In this document: positions 47,560 to 58,600 of the stretch, one piece after another
Layout: every line of letters starts with the position of its first letter
How positions within the stretch are numbered: the stretch's first letter is position 1
NCBI RefSeq assembly: GCF_048128805.1
Contig: NC_136005.1
Coordinates: forward strand, 8,547,504 to 8,611,503
Direction of reading: 5' to 3'
From: Centroberyx gerrardi
Lineage: Eukaryota > Chordata > Actinopteri > Beryciformes > Berycidae
DNA length: 64,000 bases
Position numbers and translations under genes: made by a program
Notes under the pieces: generated by a model
The model's input: the letters and a program-made list of their open reading frames with translations, nothing else
Told to the model about the DNA's origin: nothing
Database searches by the model: none

Positions 47560-48215
47560 TGGCTGTCATTCTATTGTTGTTTGTTTAGCCATATTGTTGC
47601 ACCAAGCAACGACGACATGCCATCGCTAGCAGGCTAGTTAGCAGCATCAGATAGCCTCCTATATCACTCAAATAAACTACCACACCGGTGTGCTGTATGG
47701 CTACCAGAGGGTATAACATTGCTGAGGCACTGTCCGGTGTTGCTTGTAATTCAATGCTACAACCCAGTAAACAAGTTAGCTAGCTGGTTAAATACGGTTA
47801 CCTTAATTCGTCATTTGATTACCTGCTAACTTTGCTAATGCTAACATTAGCTAGCTCCTGCTGGCTGGTCAGCTGTCACAGCTTAGGAGTTGATGGATTA
47901 GCTAGCTAACTAAGCTAAAGTTAGCTAGCGTTAGCCACTACGGCTAGCTGCAACTTACCATATGTTTAGTTTCTCACTCATGTCTTCGACCATAGCAAAG
48001 TCCAGAGGACATCTCAGATTATTTCTAAAGTGATATGCTGGGGGTTTCTAAAAAATGTTTGCTAAATAATAACTGTAGTCTCGCATTCCAGTATCAGGCC
48101 CCTGTCGCTGAACTGCATAAGCACAGGCTCTCTATCGCGATAATGTCAGATTTCTCAGGACCAGGAAGTTCCAAATCGACGCTGTCAATACTGCGCATGT
48201 CTGCATGGCGCCCCT
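47560..48215 (-). promoter_or_regulatory. tab3 5' region with noncoding first exon
   Basis: On the minus strand CTAAACATATG|GTAAGT places a splice donor at 47959, so a noncoding first exon probably spans 47959 to about 48200. The ATG exon has an acceptor (GGCTCAG) just before ATG 47175. The intron side (47580-47960) is crowded with TTAGC/GCTAGC words in both orientations. A TGCGCATG (NRF1-like half site) lies near 48192. Confidence 0.45.
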
Positions 48216-51200
48216 CAAACAATCTCTGCTGATGACAATGTGACAGTATTTAACCTAGTTTAATACATCCATGTATTTAACTTTAAGCACTTTCTCTGTT
48301 TTCCAACGAATTAGAAATTTCAAGTCAGTCAAATACTGAGTCATCCAACAAACGAGAACTCTTTAATCTATTCAGCCATACACCAGTGAACTAATATCAG
48401 TATTATCAGATTGGAAATTAACCCTTTCCATATGAATGCCACGAAACAACACACTGAATGTACTGCAAAAGAAGTAAATGACAAGCACTCTACGATTTCA
48501 TACTACACAATCAACACTGAAATAGGGTGCTACATTAAAAAGCAATACTGAAATGAGAAAAGAGAAAGCATTCCTGAATAAAGTGTGAAGGGAATCAAAA
48601 GTGAGTAGGCAAAAACGATACTATATGCAAGAATTTTACATGTGAGCCTACTGAATTAGTGGGGATATGGAATAATTAATGTACGATTATAAGCCTTTCA
48701 GCTACAGTGTAGTCAAGTCCAGGCACCAGACATCCAAGCTATAGAAAACTCTAATAGAAAGAAATTAAATTATGACTTCCCAACACTATATCTGTTGTTG
48801 ATAATGATAATACCCCACAATGCTGTAACTACTGAAATGAATTTACTTTCAAATCATAAACATAAAAAATATGTAGAAGGAAAGGAAAAGAATGGCTTTG
48901 TTTTACCAACATATTGATGAAATGGAAGACGGGGCTGTGATGCTCATCCACTATTTATTTCTCTTCTTATCAAGTTCATTTTTCAGTTGCTCAGTCTACT
49001 TTAGTCTATGGTTAGCCTTTGAGCAAAACAATAAAAGACTAATGTATAGAATATCTAAAATATATCAATGATTTTTTTAGCCCACTTTTTGTTGTCAGCA
49101 ATGGGATAAATAGACAATCTGATATACTGTACTAGCCAAGCTAAGGTTTGTGTCAGAGGCTTTTTTCTAGCTGTTTTCACTAGGGGGCAGTGGGACGTCC
49201 AGTAATTCTGCAGTAGCACTTAAACTGCAGAGACAATAGCAGGAAGGAACACACATTGGCTTCTGCAGGTTTTTCAAAAGGAAATAAAGAGGGTGTAGAG
49301 TTTAGAGCAAGACTATCAGCACTTAATGTAATAGTTTAGCAGAGAACACAGTCAGTATATGAAGGGGAAACAGTTAAACGATGGTCTGCACTTGTGAGAC
49401 CCGAGCATATGGCCGTTTAATTAACTGTTGAGCGGTGCCACATATTTGAAATGCAATAAAGATCATACAGGAATCTGATATTCCAGTGGTGTTGATGAGG
49501 GTTTTAGGTCACTCACACCTCAGTACCAGTCTCTCTCCAGATCACAACTATAGATCATGGAAAAGTTGTTTGTAATTGATAAGTCAACTACTCAACCAGC
49601 CAGTGGGTGCAGAGTCAAGTCTTGCTTGTCAGGGATCCTTAATATAGCCAGCGCCTGTTAGCTGATAGCACTGGCATTTCTCTTAAACTAGATACTGTAC
49701 ATAGGGAGGAAACAGGGCTTTTTAACTCTGAGCCATTTTGGACCACATTCTCTGGCCCAACTTGCGATTTTTTTCAAAGATAACCTAAAAAATTGCACAG
49801 TAAACAAGCGTTTGAATCATATGGAGTCATTTGTGTCTCTTTGTAACTAGCATTAAATGAAACTAATACTCTAACTCTACTCTGCAAAGGCTGTTCTCTT
49901 GAAGAAGGCTCTTTTCCAGCTTAAAAAGGTTTGCCGTGTGCCTAAACCACTTTGGTAAGAGTTCAGCCGACTCTGTCAGCCCTGGCAGCACCTGTTCAGT
50001 GGTGGAGTTGCTTTTCCTCTGCGCAGACGACAGCTGAGCTCTTAGTAACCACAGCTGGGAACTCATGACATGCTGGAGCTCTGAGAGTACACTTTCATCA
50101 TGGATATTGTAGTCCTTTCTTGTGTAGTTCAAGAGAGGAGCTAACCGTTAAAAAACTTGAACACATCTGATCTGATTTCTGAGTCACGGAGAAATCATGC
50201 AATTTACTCAATAAAGCACTAACATCTAGGAAAATCACATAGTGTGCTATAGTCCACCCAACATTCACCACAAGAGGAGAACAACACATAAATGTCTCAG
50301 TCTGGTGTTTAGACTGAAGGACCTGGTGAGTTTCTACAGCAGCACCACTGCCACCTCACTTCACCCTGCAAAATGGGGCAGCTGCCGGGTGAGAGAGGCC
50401 ATCACAGGGCTTTAAAGTTCATCACCTATCGGTCTGGTCATGGTCCAGTCTGGTTAGCACATACAGGCCTACAACAAGAACAACCTCGACTAAATGTCTT
50501 TATAACTCTACAGCTTTCAGATTATCTTACAGACCAGCGCTGTAATAGAAAGCTATTCTGTCCAGCTCAGAGGCATCCTTCTCATTTCTTGTAAAGACAA
50601 TGCAGATGTCGCACCTTAGTTAAATGAATATTACCATAGGTCATTTGGTGGATACCTTTAGTGCCTTACAGTGTCATAAGTGCATACATTTTTTAGCATG
50701 GATGCTTATTCTGCAGACTGATATGTATGTTTGGGTGTCATTATAGTAAGCCACTCTTGATCAGAGAATTGATATTTATTGATATTAATTGGTTTATTAG
50801 AGCTGTGGCGACTAGCCTGCCTGTGTCCCTCACCTAGCCTAGATTTGACCTGTTGAGCCAGTCCACTGGGGCAGGGGTATGTGGGCTTCATAAGGGCCGT
50901 ACCATCACAAAAAATATTGACAGGGGAGTCAGGGCCGAGCTGCAGCAGCTGAGGCTGAGGCCCAGTCTGACTCAGGCTAGCTGTCCCTACAGTGCTGATT
51001 AGTTGCCACAGCTGTGGCGCTATTTATGGCAGTCCCCTTGTTGTCCCTGATGGCCTGCAGGACTCTGGACAGAAGAAGACAGAGCCCCGCCTAGGGTTCA
51101 AAGAACTGACCTCCACCCTCCAATTCATGCCTTAATCTTGAGGAGGAAGTGACTAAAGGAGATGAGGTGAAGAGAGCATTTCCTAAACGTTGGCATGTCT

Positions 51201-51251
51201 GCTATGCAGAGGCCAGCCCTTTTCTTGCAACTTGCATTTCTTGTAATGGTA

Positions 51252-51288
51252 TTCAAATGTAACATGAATGATTCATGTTACATTTGAA
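51252..51288. repeat. Perfect inverted repeat, 17-bp arms
   Basis: TTCAAATGTAACATGAA, loop TGA, TTCATGTTACATTTGAA. Beyond the arms the flanks continue imperfectly complementary (ATGGTA at the left, TACCAT at the right). No flanking element is recognised. Confidence 0.9.
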
Positions 51289-52774
51289 ACTACCATGTTT
51301 GCTTGCATGCAGATAAGTCTTCTTAAACCAATGTGTCCAGTTTCTGTTCCATTCAAGGCTTCCCATGTCCCAGTGTCGCCACAAAATCCCAACTGTTTTC
51401 CATTTCTTTCTCTCAGATGACTAATGATGCATGCTGGTCTGGCTCTCAGATTTCAGCTCCAAGTATTAGCCGGAGGTTTAGCCCTCTTGGGTTTCCCCCG
51501 GCCTGTCCACCTCTCACTGGACAGGGAGTGAATACTGGAATTATGTAAGATTCCGTTCACTGTTCCAGCTGACATTGACCTTTGACCTGTAATGTGCATG
51601 ATATCATGTCCAAATGAAGGCATATTGCAGTGTGTCAAGCAAGGTTTTGTAATCAATACGGATATTACAAATTCTATGATTATTAGTTACAGCCAAAAAA
51701 TATCTGATGGCAATAACAATAAGGTTCTTGTGTGAATCACCTCTCAAAAAACTTCTATAGCATTCCTATAATATTCCTATAGAGGTTCGTAGTTTTGCTG
51801 TGAAATTTGCATAGTATCCTTTTAATATTTATCATAGGATTACTATAGTTCTTTTTCATTAGGAACTTGTGTTTTTGTACCCAATACTATGCCCACACCT
51901 ATATGCATGAGGCCTGTGTGGTCAGTGAATCAGCAGCTGTGCATGGAGCCATTAGAGCAGACAAATGTGTCTGAATCAGGGTTTCTATTTACATCCATCA
52001 CAAGTGAGAGAACCACTTTCTCATCTTAGTTTAAAGGAAGACTCACCCATCAACAGTAGTCAGATTAGGGTAGTGGACCGGCAGGCTTATATAGACCTCA
52101 AATGACATATAGGAGTCTATATAGTTGTGGCATGACTTGATGTGACTGTGATAAAAACATGTTATTATGTGGCTCTTGACATGTTGATAGGAGTTGTAAC
52201 CGTTATTGCATAGCAGAGTGACAGCAATATCTAGGTTACTTCACGCGGGAAAAACAGAAGGCAAGCTGGTGTCTCTCTTAACAGATAAGTCAGGCATCCT
52301 GCCTCTAACAGCCAACAAGTGGCCTTGATAAAGTCTGTTTGGGTATAAAGGTTTTTCATGTGAGTTACAACCAGAACCTTGCAGCCCTAAACAGTAGCTG
52401 GTCAGAAGAGTGTCAACTTTCTCTTGTAAAAATCACACATAAACAGACAATTTCTATCTTGGTAGGCTATCCCTTGTAAATTTGTAAATGTAAGCCATCA
52501 ACATCATAGTTACTTGACTGAAAACAAAAAGGAAATAGGCCATGGCAAAAGGATAATAACAAAGGGTAAAGAATAAGGATTTGAGGAGAGCAGACACATG
52601 TAAAGAGTCAATCTGATAAGCAGCAAATAAAAATGCATCAGACAGTTATTGCAGCACAAGACTACTACCATAAGTTAGAGGTAACACATATCTAAAGCAA
52701 AAGATCTATAGTAGCCTAATCTTGTAATAAGAGTCAGATTCATCTTGTAATACAAATTTCACAATAAAACTAGG

Positions 52775-52845
52775 CTATATGTTTTTATAGAGCACTTTTC
52801 AAACCAAAGTTACAAGTGCTTCACAACAAGTGCAAGGAATAAAAC
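52775..52845. repeat. Fish repeat fragment with 'ATAGAGCACTTTTCAAA' core
   Basis: TTTTTATAGAGCACTTTTCA followed by AACCAAAGTTACAAGTGCTT and CACAACAAG is a frequent teleost repeat core (TTTATATAGCGCTTTTC...AAAGTGCTTTACA). Diverged. Confidence 0.5.
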
Positions 52846-52943
52846 ATGTAGTACAAAAATAAAAACTAAAGGTACTGTAAAAATAAACATAGCAAAGAGA
52901 TAAAAAGACAAACAAATGACAATAAATAAATCAAAATTTTAAT

Positions 52944-52976
52944 CTGTAGGATGTCTAGGTTATAGACATCCTACAG
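52944..52976. repeat. Hairpin at the edge of an unclassified repeat
   Basis: CTGTAGGATGTCT, 7-nt loop, AGACATCCTACAG: 13-bp perfect arms. It abuts the repeat starting near 52980. Confidence 0.8.
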
Positions 52977-52979
52977 CAA

Positions 52980-53180
52980 TATTAGGAGATAAAAATGTCA
53001 TTAAGGTCATTATAAACTTACTATTGAATACCACAGATATAGCCTACTATGAGTCTCCATAGGAATATTATAATGATACCATAGGAGATAAAAGGATAAA
53101 TTCAATCTAAATTCACTATTGAGCATCACAGACTCACTATTAGTGAGTACCTGTAGGAGTATCATAGTGATTTTCCTTAG
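52980..53180. repeat. Unclassified interspersed repeat, copy B
   Basis: Shares 31 of 35 bases (53001-53035 against 15096-15130) and the words CCATAGGAGA and AAATTCACTATT with 14930-15180. Tandem-like internal motifs (CACTATTGAGxATCACA, GACTCACTATTAGTGAG) recur. It ends about 100 bp before the putative first exon of nexn. Confidence 0.55.
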
Positions 53181-53289
53181 GCATTTTCTAAACTTTATAT
53201 TTGCAGCTGTGTGACTGCAAAGGGGCTCAGCGTGTGTGAGGCAACAGCTGAACCTGCCGCTGGCGCGCGAGGAATGCGGTATCCGGTAG

Positions 53290-53473
53290 AAAGTAACGGT
53301 ACTTTTATGGAAACGGCTAACCGATGAGTAACCTCAGCCAGTCGACCTGGTGCCGCCGCACAGCGCACGGTGTGGAGCGTCCTGGACTGTCCGCTTGGCG
53401 TGTATCAGTAGCTCTGGTTTATACACGTAAAGGATTTTTATGAGAATAAAGAGGACCGCAGCGCACTAAAAAG
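53290..53473 (+). promoter_or_regulatory. Putative nexn promoter and noncoding first exon
   Basis: The 53215-53475 stretch is GC- and CpG-richer than its surroundings and ends at a plausible donor, CACTAAAAAG|GTAAAC (53473/53474). The first coding exon of nexn at 55624 begins with an acceptor, so an upstream noncoding exon is required. Exact start unknown. Confidence 0.45.
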
Positions 53474-55623
53474 GTAAACTGTCATTTTTTTGTATTAAGT
53501 AGACAGAAATGGTTTGTAAAACCTTACAAGAAGTGTAAAAAATAGTCTGTTCATCAGTATGAGCAAGGTCAAGTTGAGTTTGTGGAAAAGTTGCTTCTAG
53601 TTATGCCTAAACGCTGTCTGTGATAGTGAGAATATCTTCACTGATTTGTAAAACAAGGTTTTCTAATTTATTACAGGAATTGTTTTTCTGTAAGGCTGCA
53701 TAAGGTAACGTCAGACTTAATTACTTAAGTCTACAATATTTGATTAGGCATACAGGAGTTTTAACTTTCTGATTTCCATAAGGTTAGCAGAGTGGTAAAT
53801 GAACATGTACATCTAGCTTTGCCACACACAGTTTTAAAACTTTTTTTTGGACACACACTGTCATGATATCTTGTGCCAGCTGAGTACATAATGGCAGCCA
53901 GAAATAGGACTTCACTCGCCAGACCTAAATTTATAGGGTTAGATGATATGACAGTTCAAGTTATTAATATAAAATTATTGCAGGAAATGGGTCAAGAAAA
54001 GTATCCGGATTTTATTTTTGAAAATAACATCTTTATCTAAAAATGCACTATGAATATGGAGTTATAATTAAATAAAGAAGCATATGATAGTAAATCACTA
54101 CTCACTGATTCACAGTGCAGAGACGGTTCAGTGGTTCATCAGTGTTTGTTTACCAGATGTGCCATTGTCATATTGCAGGATAAATCAGAGAGATGAAGAT
54201 TTGTACTTTAACCTATTTTTATAACCAACCATGATATTATAGCTAGACACAGATAGTGATGCATGTAAACGCAATAATTCATATATCTGCTGTTTTTTTT
54301 GTTTTTTTTTATAGCTAATTTTGTTAATATCAGCCTTTACAGAAACACAGTTATATTCCTAACAAGTTAATACCATTCAAGTACCAAGGAGTTTCTATGA
54401 AAAATTATTTAGTTAGTAACCCACTGTCAGGTTTTTTTTGGGTCGGCATCACTGTACCACAATAAAGTACTGAAGCCTAACCTGACGGCTGCATGTGGAA
54501 ACTGGCAGGTGGCTGCTTGCCAGTTGATACAACAGTCAATTTGTGCTGTCAATCTTCTGACCTTCAGTCTTGGCACTCATCTTTGTGAATGGAATGGCAA
54601 AGTAGGATCTAAGCTAAAGGTTTAGGGATCAGAGAAAACAAAATGATGATAATAAGCTCCAGGCATCCTGTTATCACTGCACCTTTCATTGACTGAATAA
54701 TAAGTATCATGAGGTCAATTGAGGCCTTGGTTTCAACTTCAAACAAGATGTACTGGCCTATTCATGAATGAACAATTTTATTGTTATTTTGCTTCTACAA
54801 ATTCAGTCAAATTAAACAATTAACGGCAATAAGTGATGATTTTGGGCAAAAAGACAAGCTACTCCATGATACATAATTCTACATTAGGCTACTCCTTGTT
54901 GCCCCTATACAGTATGGCACTGAAATGACAAACTCCTCATGAGCAAGGTCATATCCCACTATGATGAGAGTTTCTAAATTCATTTTCATAGCTGAATAGA
55001 AGAGGTATTTCAGAGCGCTGATAAACAGCAACAGTTTTAGTGATGGATGACTAACAGTCCAATTGTCTCGCTCTAAGTCTGGCCATTTTGTCAAGGGTCT
55101 GTGGGGCGACATGTGGGTGCCAACTTGAGCTCCAGCCAACTGCCTATCACCTATCAGAAATAGCCACGATCACATGTCCTGGACACACAAGTGGGCTATA
55201 ATTAGAGTCCAGCAGGCCTCCGGTGCGCTCTGTCTCAACATACTGGGAAGTGGAGCAGCTCTCTCTTCCTCTAACTCTGTAGTGAAGAAGTGTCTGTCAC
55301 AGAAACAAATCCCACCAACAGACCTGGAAGGGAAAGAAACAAACAGGGAGAAGCTGAAATGACATGCATCTGATAACTCATCATATTAAATTCAACAAAA
55401 AGAAAAAAAAGTGATGGGTTATTCCACAGTAAATTAGTAAAGTTCTGTCAAATGGTCATTTTATTACCTGTTTCTGTTACATTGTCCATTGCTGTAAGCA
55501 TAAAGCAGATCAATCGATGACTTGTGCATAAAACCAATAATGACAAAACTTTCTCTAATCATATTTAGGATCCAAAGTAATAAGACAACATGGTAACATT
55601 ACAACCCTGCCTTTGCTTTGCAG
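53474..55623 (+). other. Putative nexn intron 1
   Basis: 2.1 kb between the proposed noncoding exon and the first coding exon. AT-rich, with T-runs near 54293-54312. No gene or clear transposon seen. In muscle genes enhancers often lie here, but I cannot point to a specific site. Confidence 0.35.
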
Positions 55624-55669
55624 GTACATTTGAAGAACCTGTAGGTCAACTTGTCACTGTGGCGCAAAC

Positions 55670-58600
55670 ATGACTGAGGTGGCACAGGTTACGGCTGATG
55701 TCGCACACGACATGGATGATGTCGCAGACGAACAGGAACATGACATGAGCGACGTGGAAAACGAGGAAGACGATGTGGCAAACGAGGAAGATGATGTGGT
55801 GCTCAGTGAAGATGATGCAGCGAATGAGAAAAATGTGGAGGAGTCACACAAAGAAGACATAAGGACACACAACGCGAATGATGAAGCAAGCGATAAGACT
55901 GACAAGGCACACTTTAACGGTGTGGAACACAGAGCCAAAGAGAAGAATGATGAATCGCAAGCCGTAAATGGCGTCACACAGGACACAAAGGAGGGGGATG
56001 ATGCATCTCTCGACACAAATGAAGCACAGAATATTTCTGATGTGGCACTGAAACAAGAGGTGAGACAGGAATATAAATCAAGAGTGATAGAGTGTGATTT
56101 TATAACCTTTTTGTGATTTGTTATATGATTCTCTTCCTTATGGATCTTACTCTTCACACAAGCCTTTTCCCCCTGCTGCGAAATAACTTCATCTTATTTA
56201 TCCTTCTTGTCTGTTCAACCATAGAAACTCCTCAGATCCAGAAAGCCGGTGGCCAGGAGCTACGTGCCCAAACTGAACAAGGACAAGGGGGATGTGAAGA
56301 ACAAGTTTGAGGCCATGCAGAAGGCCAGGGAGGAGCGCAGCAGGCAGAGGAACAAAGACGAGCAGCAGAGGAGGAAGGAGCAGTACGTCAAGGAGAGAGA
56401 GTGGGGCCGCAGGAAGCAGCAGGTCAAAGACTGATAACCCCACTAACCCGCAACCGTGACCTGCATGGCATGATGAGGCATGACCGGGTGACAGCGCCGC
56501 CGGTTGGTGTGACAATTCACTGTCTTCTACACACCACAGTGCAACAAAGACATCAGCCACACAGTGTTTCATATAAATAACCAATTAATTATTTGGATTA
56601 CTTCATATAATAATCAACTTTGGTTTGTGCTTGATATAAACACTACCAGTCAGAAGTTTGGACACACCTGATTGAATTTTCATTATCTTAAAGCTTATGC
56701 TTAAATGCTTGAAATTTGTTTCTTAGACAAATATAAATAGTGAAGTTGATGCCTATGTATGAATTTCTTTCCAAAGCCTTTGCCTTTGCAAAGGCTTTGG
56801 AAAGAAATTCATACATAGGCATAGGCAAAGGGCGGCTGCTTTAAAGAATCTAAAATATAAGATAGTTTTGGTTTGTTTACTGTATACTATCTTTACTATT
56901 ATTCTAAAATGTGAAAAATAATAAAAATAAAGAAAAATGCAGGTGTCCAAACTTTTGACTGGTATTTTAAATATGGTAATTTTAACCCAGTTAATATGCA
57001 TTAGGCACACTGAAGAAAATAACCTACAGAATGTGACTGCTACCTGTCTGTTTCTTAAGACAAGCTCTGCATCAACAGTCACTGTGGTAAAATAAATGCT
57101 GCGATGCGGTGTGATGTGAGTGGATTATCAGTGATACTCAGAGAGAACAGCCTCCTTGTGTGTGTGGCCGTAGCGCAGCTCGCCAGGACCGGACACCTAC
57201 GCTCATCTCCTCTCCGTGCCACAACAACATGCTCCAATCAAAAACCCACCTGCGGGTCACATGACCCAGCTTTTAGCAGGGATTAGGCCCTTGTTCTTGC
57301 TGGGACCAGCATGGCTCCTGAGGGGCAAAGCAGATGATCCCAGCTAAACCGTAACCTCACCACACTGTCCATCTGATCCACCACAGATAAAAGAACTCCT
57401 CGCCTCCAGCGATGAGGAAGAGGAGGTGAAGCCGGCCAAGGTAGAAAAATCCTACGTCCCCAAGATCACAGGTAAGGCATGCTGGGGGATGGGAGGGTTA
57501 GGGGAGCTGGATATTCAGTGAGCGGTCTGATAGGATGTTGAGAGGAACACGACCGATGTTGACGACTTGTGTTGTGCTCTGCGGGGTCCTTAGGTAGTGT
57601 GAAGGGGAAGTTTGCAGAAATGGAGAAACAAAGACAAGAGGAGGAAAAGAAGAAGATGGACGGCGAGAGGAAGAGGAGGACTGCCCAGGACACCATGGAA
57701 AAAGCCAAGATTCAAAAAGAATTGGCTCAGAAAGCTGCTGAGGTATGTATACTTTGGGGTGGGGGGTTCCTTCGTGTGGGGCCACAGCAAACAGTAAACG
57801 GGACAGCGCGTCTAGATTGTTTAGCCACGGCCTTTCTGGAGGGAATGGCTTACTTGTATCTGTAATCATTCAGGTAATCCTCAGCTGCCACTCGGCTGAG
57901 TTATTTTAAGTGCCATTTGAAAGCCAAACAGTTGGCGGAGGCTGGATGTAGGTCTAAAACCAGCAATAGTGTTGCCAGCATGGGAACTCTAGCTAAAAAG
58001 ATAGCTTACATTGGCTCTTAGAGTACAGGACCTCTGGTAATTTAAAGGATGATGGCAGATACATGTCATTTTATCAAGAGTCAGTCTCCAAACAGACATC
58101 TCCATAGTACAGACAGTAACAAATTAATTGAGTGTTTAAGTCTATTATACTTTCAGACAGTGTAGTTCTTGGTTAAATGTCACGTAATTATCCTTGTTCC
58201 AGATAGACAATTATAGGCAATTACATGTCACTTCCTTGCCCTGATTCTGGTCTTGTTCAATGCAATCAATTAATAATGATGATATCAATGTTGTCAATAT
58301 TCAACAACTGTATAAAAATAACTTTAACTAGACACTGTAACTAGATTGGTGATTTTATCCAGCCTTTCATTTTGACTGTATGTTAACAAGTCGTTTCATA
58401 TCCCTGGATATTTATACCACTGTAGTGTTTTATCATTATCAGCAGTTGTAAAGACAGAATTATAAATATTAAATGAGCATCATCAACAACACCAGTCCTA
58501 AACACCCTGGTGTGTGCTAAAGGGTGCTAAGCCAAAAGCTGACTCATTATTTACAATATGTCATTCACATTCTGCCATACTCACTCACTACTCTAATGCC

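Larger units (their letters stand above)
48216..53289. other. Gene-free region between the divergent tab3 and nexn
   Basis: No coding gene is supported. ORFs of up to 89 aa (e.g. 49863-50132) show no recognisable family and no splice partners. It holds a 17-bp-arm perfect inverted repeat at 51252-51288, a 13-bp-arm hairpin at 52944-52976, a fish repeat fragment at 52775-52845 and an unclassified repeat at 52980-53180. Confidence 0.6.

Noticed and set aside
49863-50132. 89-codon minus-strand ORF (MNYTRKDYNIHDESV...) in the tab3-nexn gap
   Set aside because: No family recognised, no matching splice partners, and codon use does not stand out; a chance ORF is likelier.
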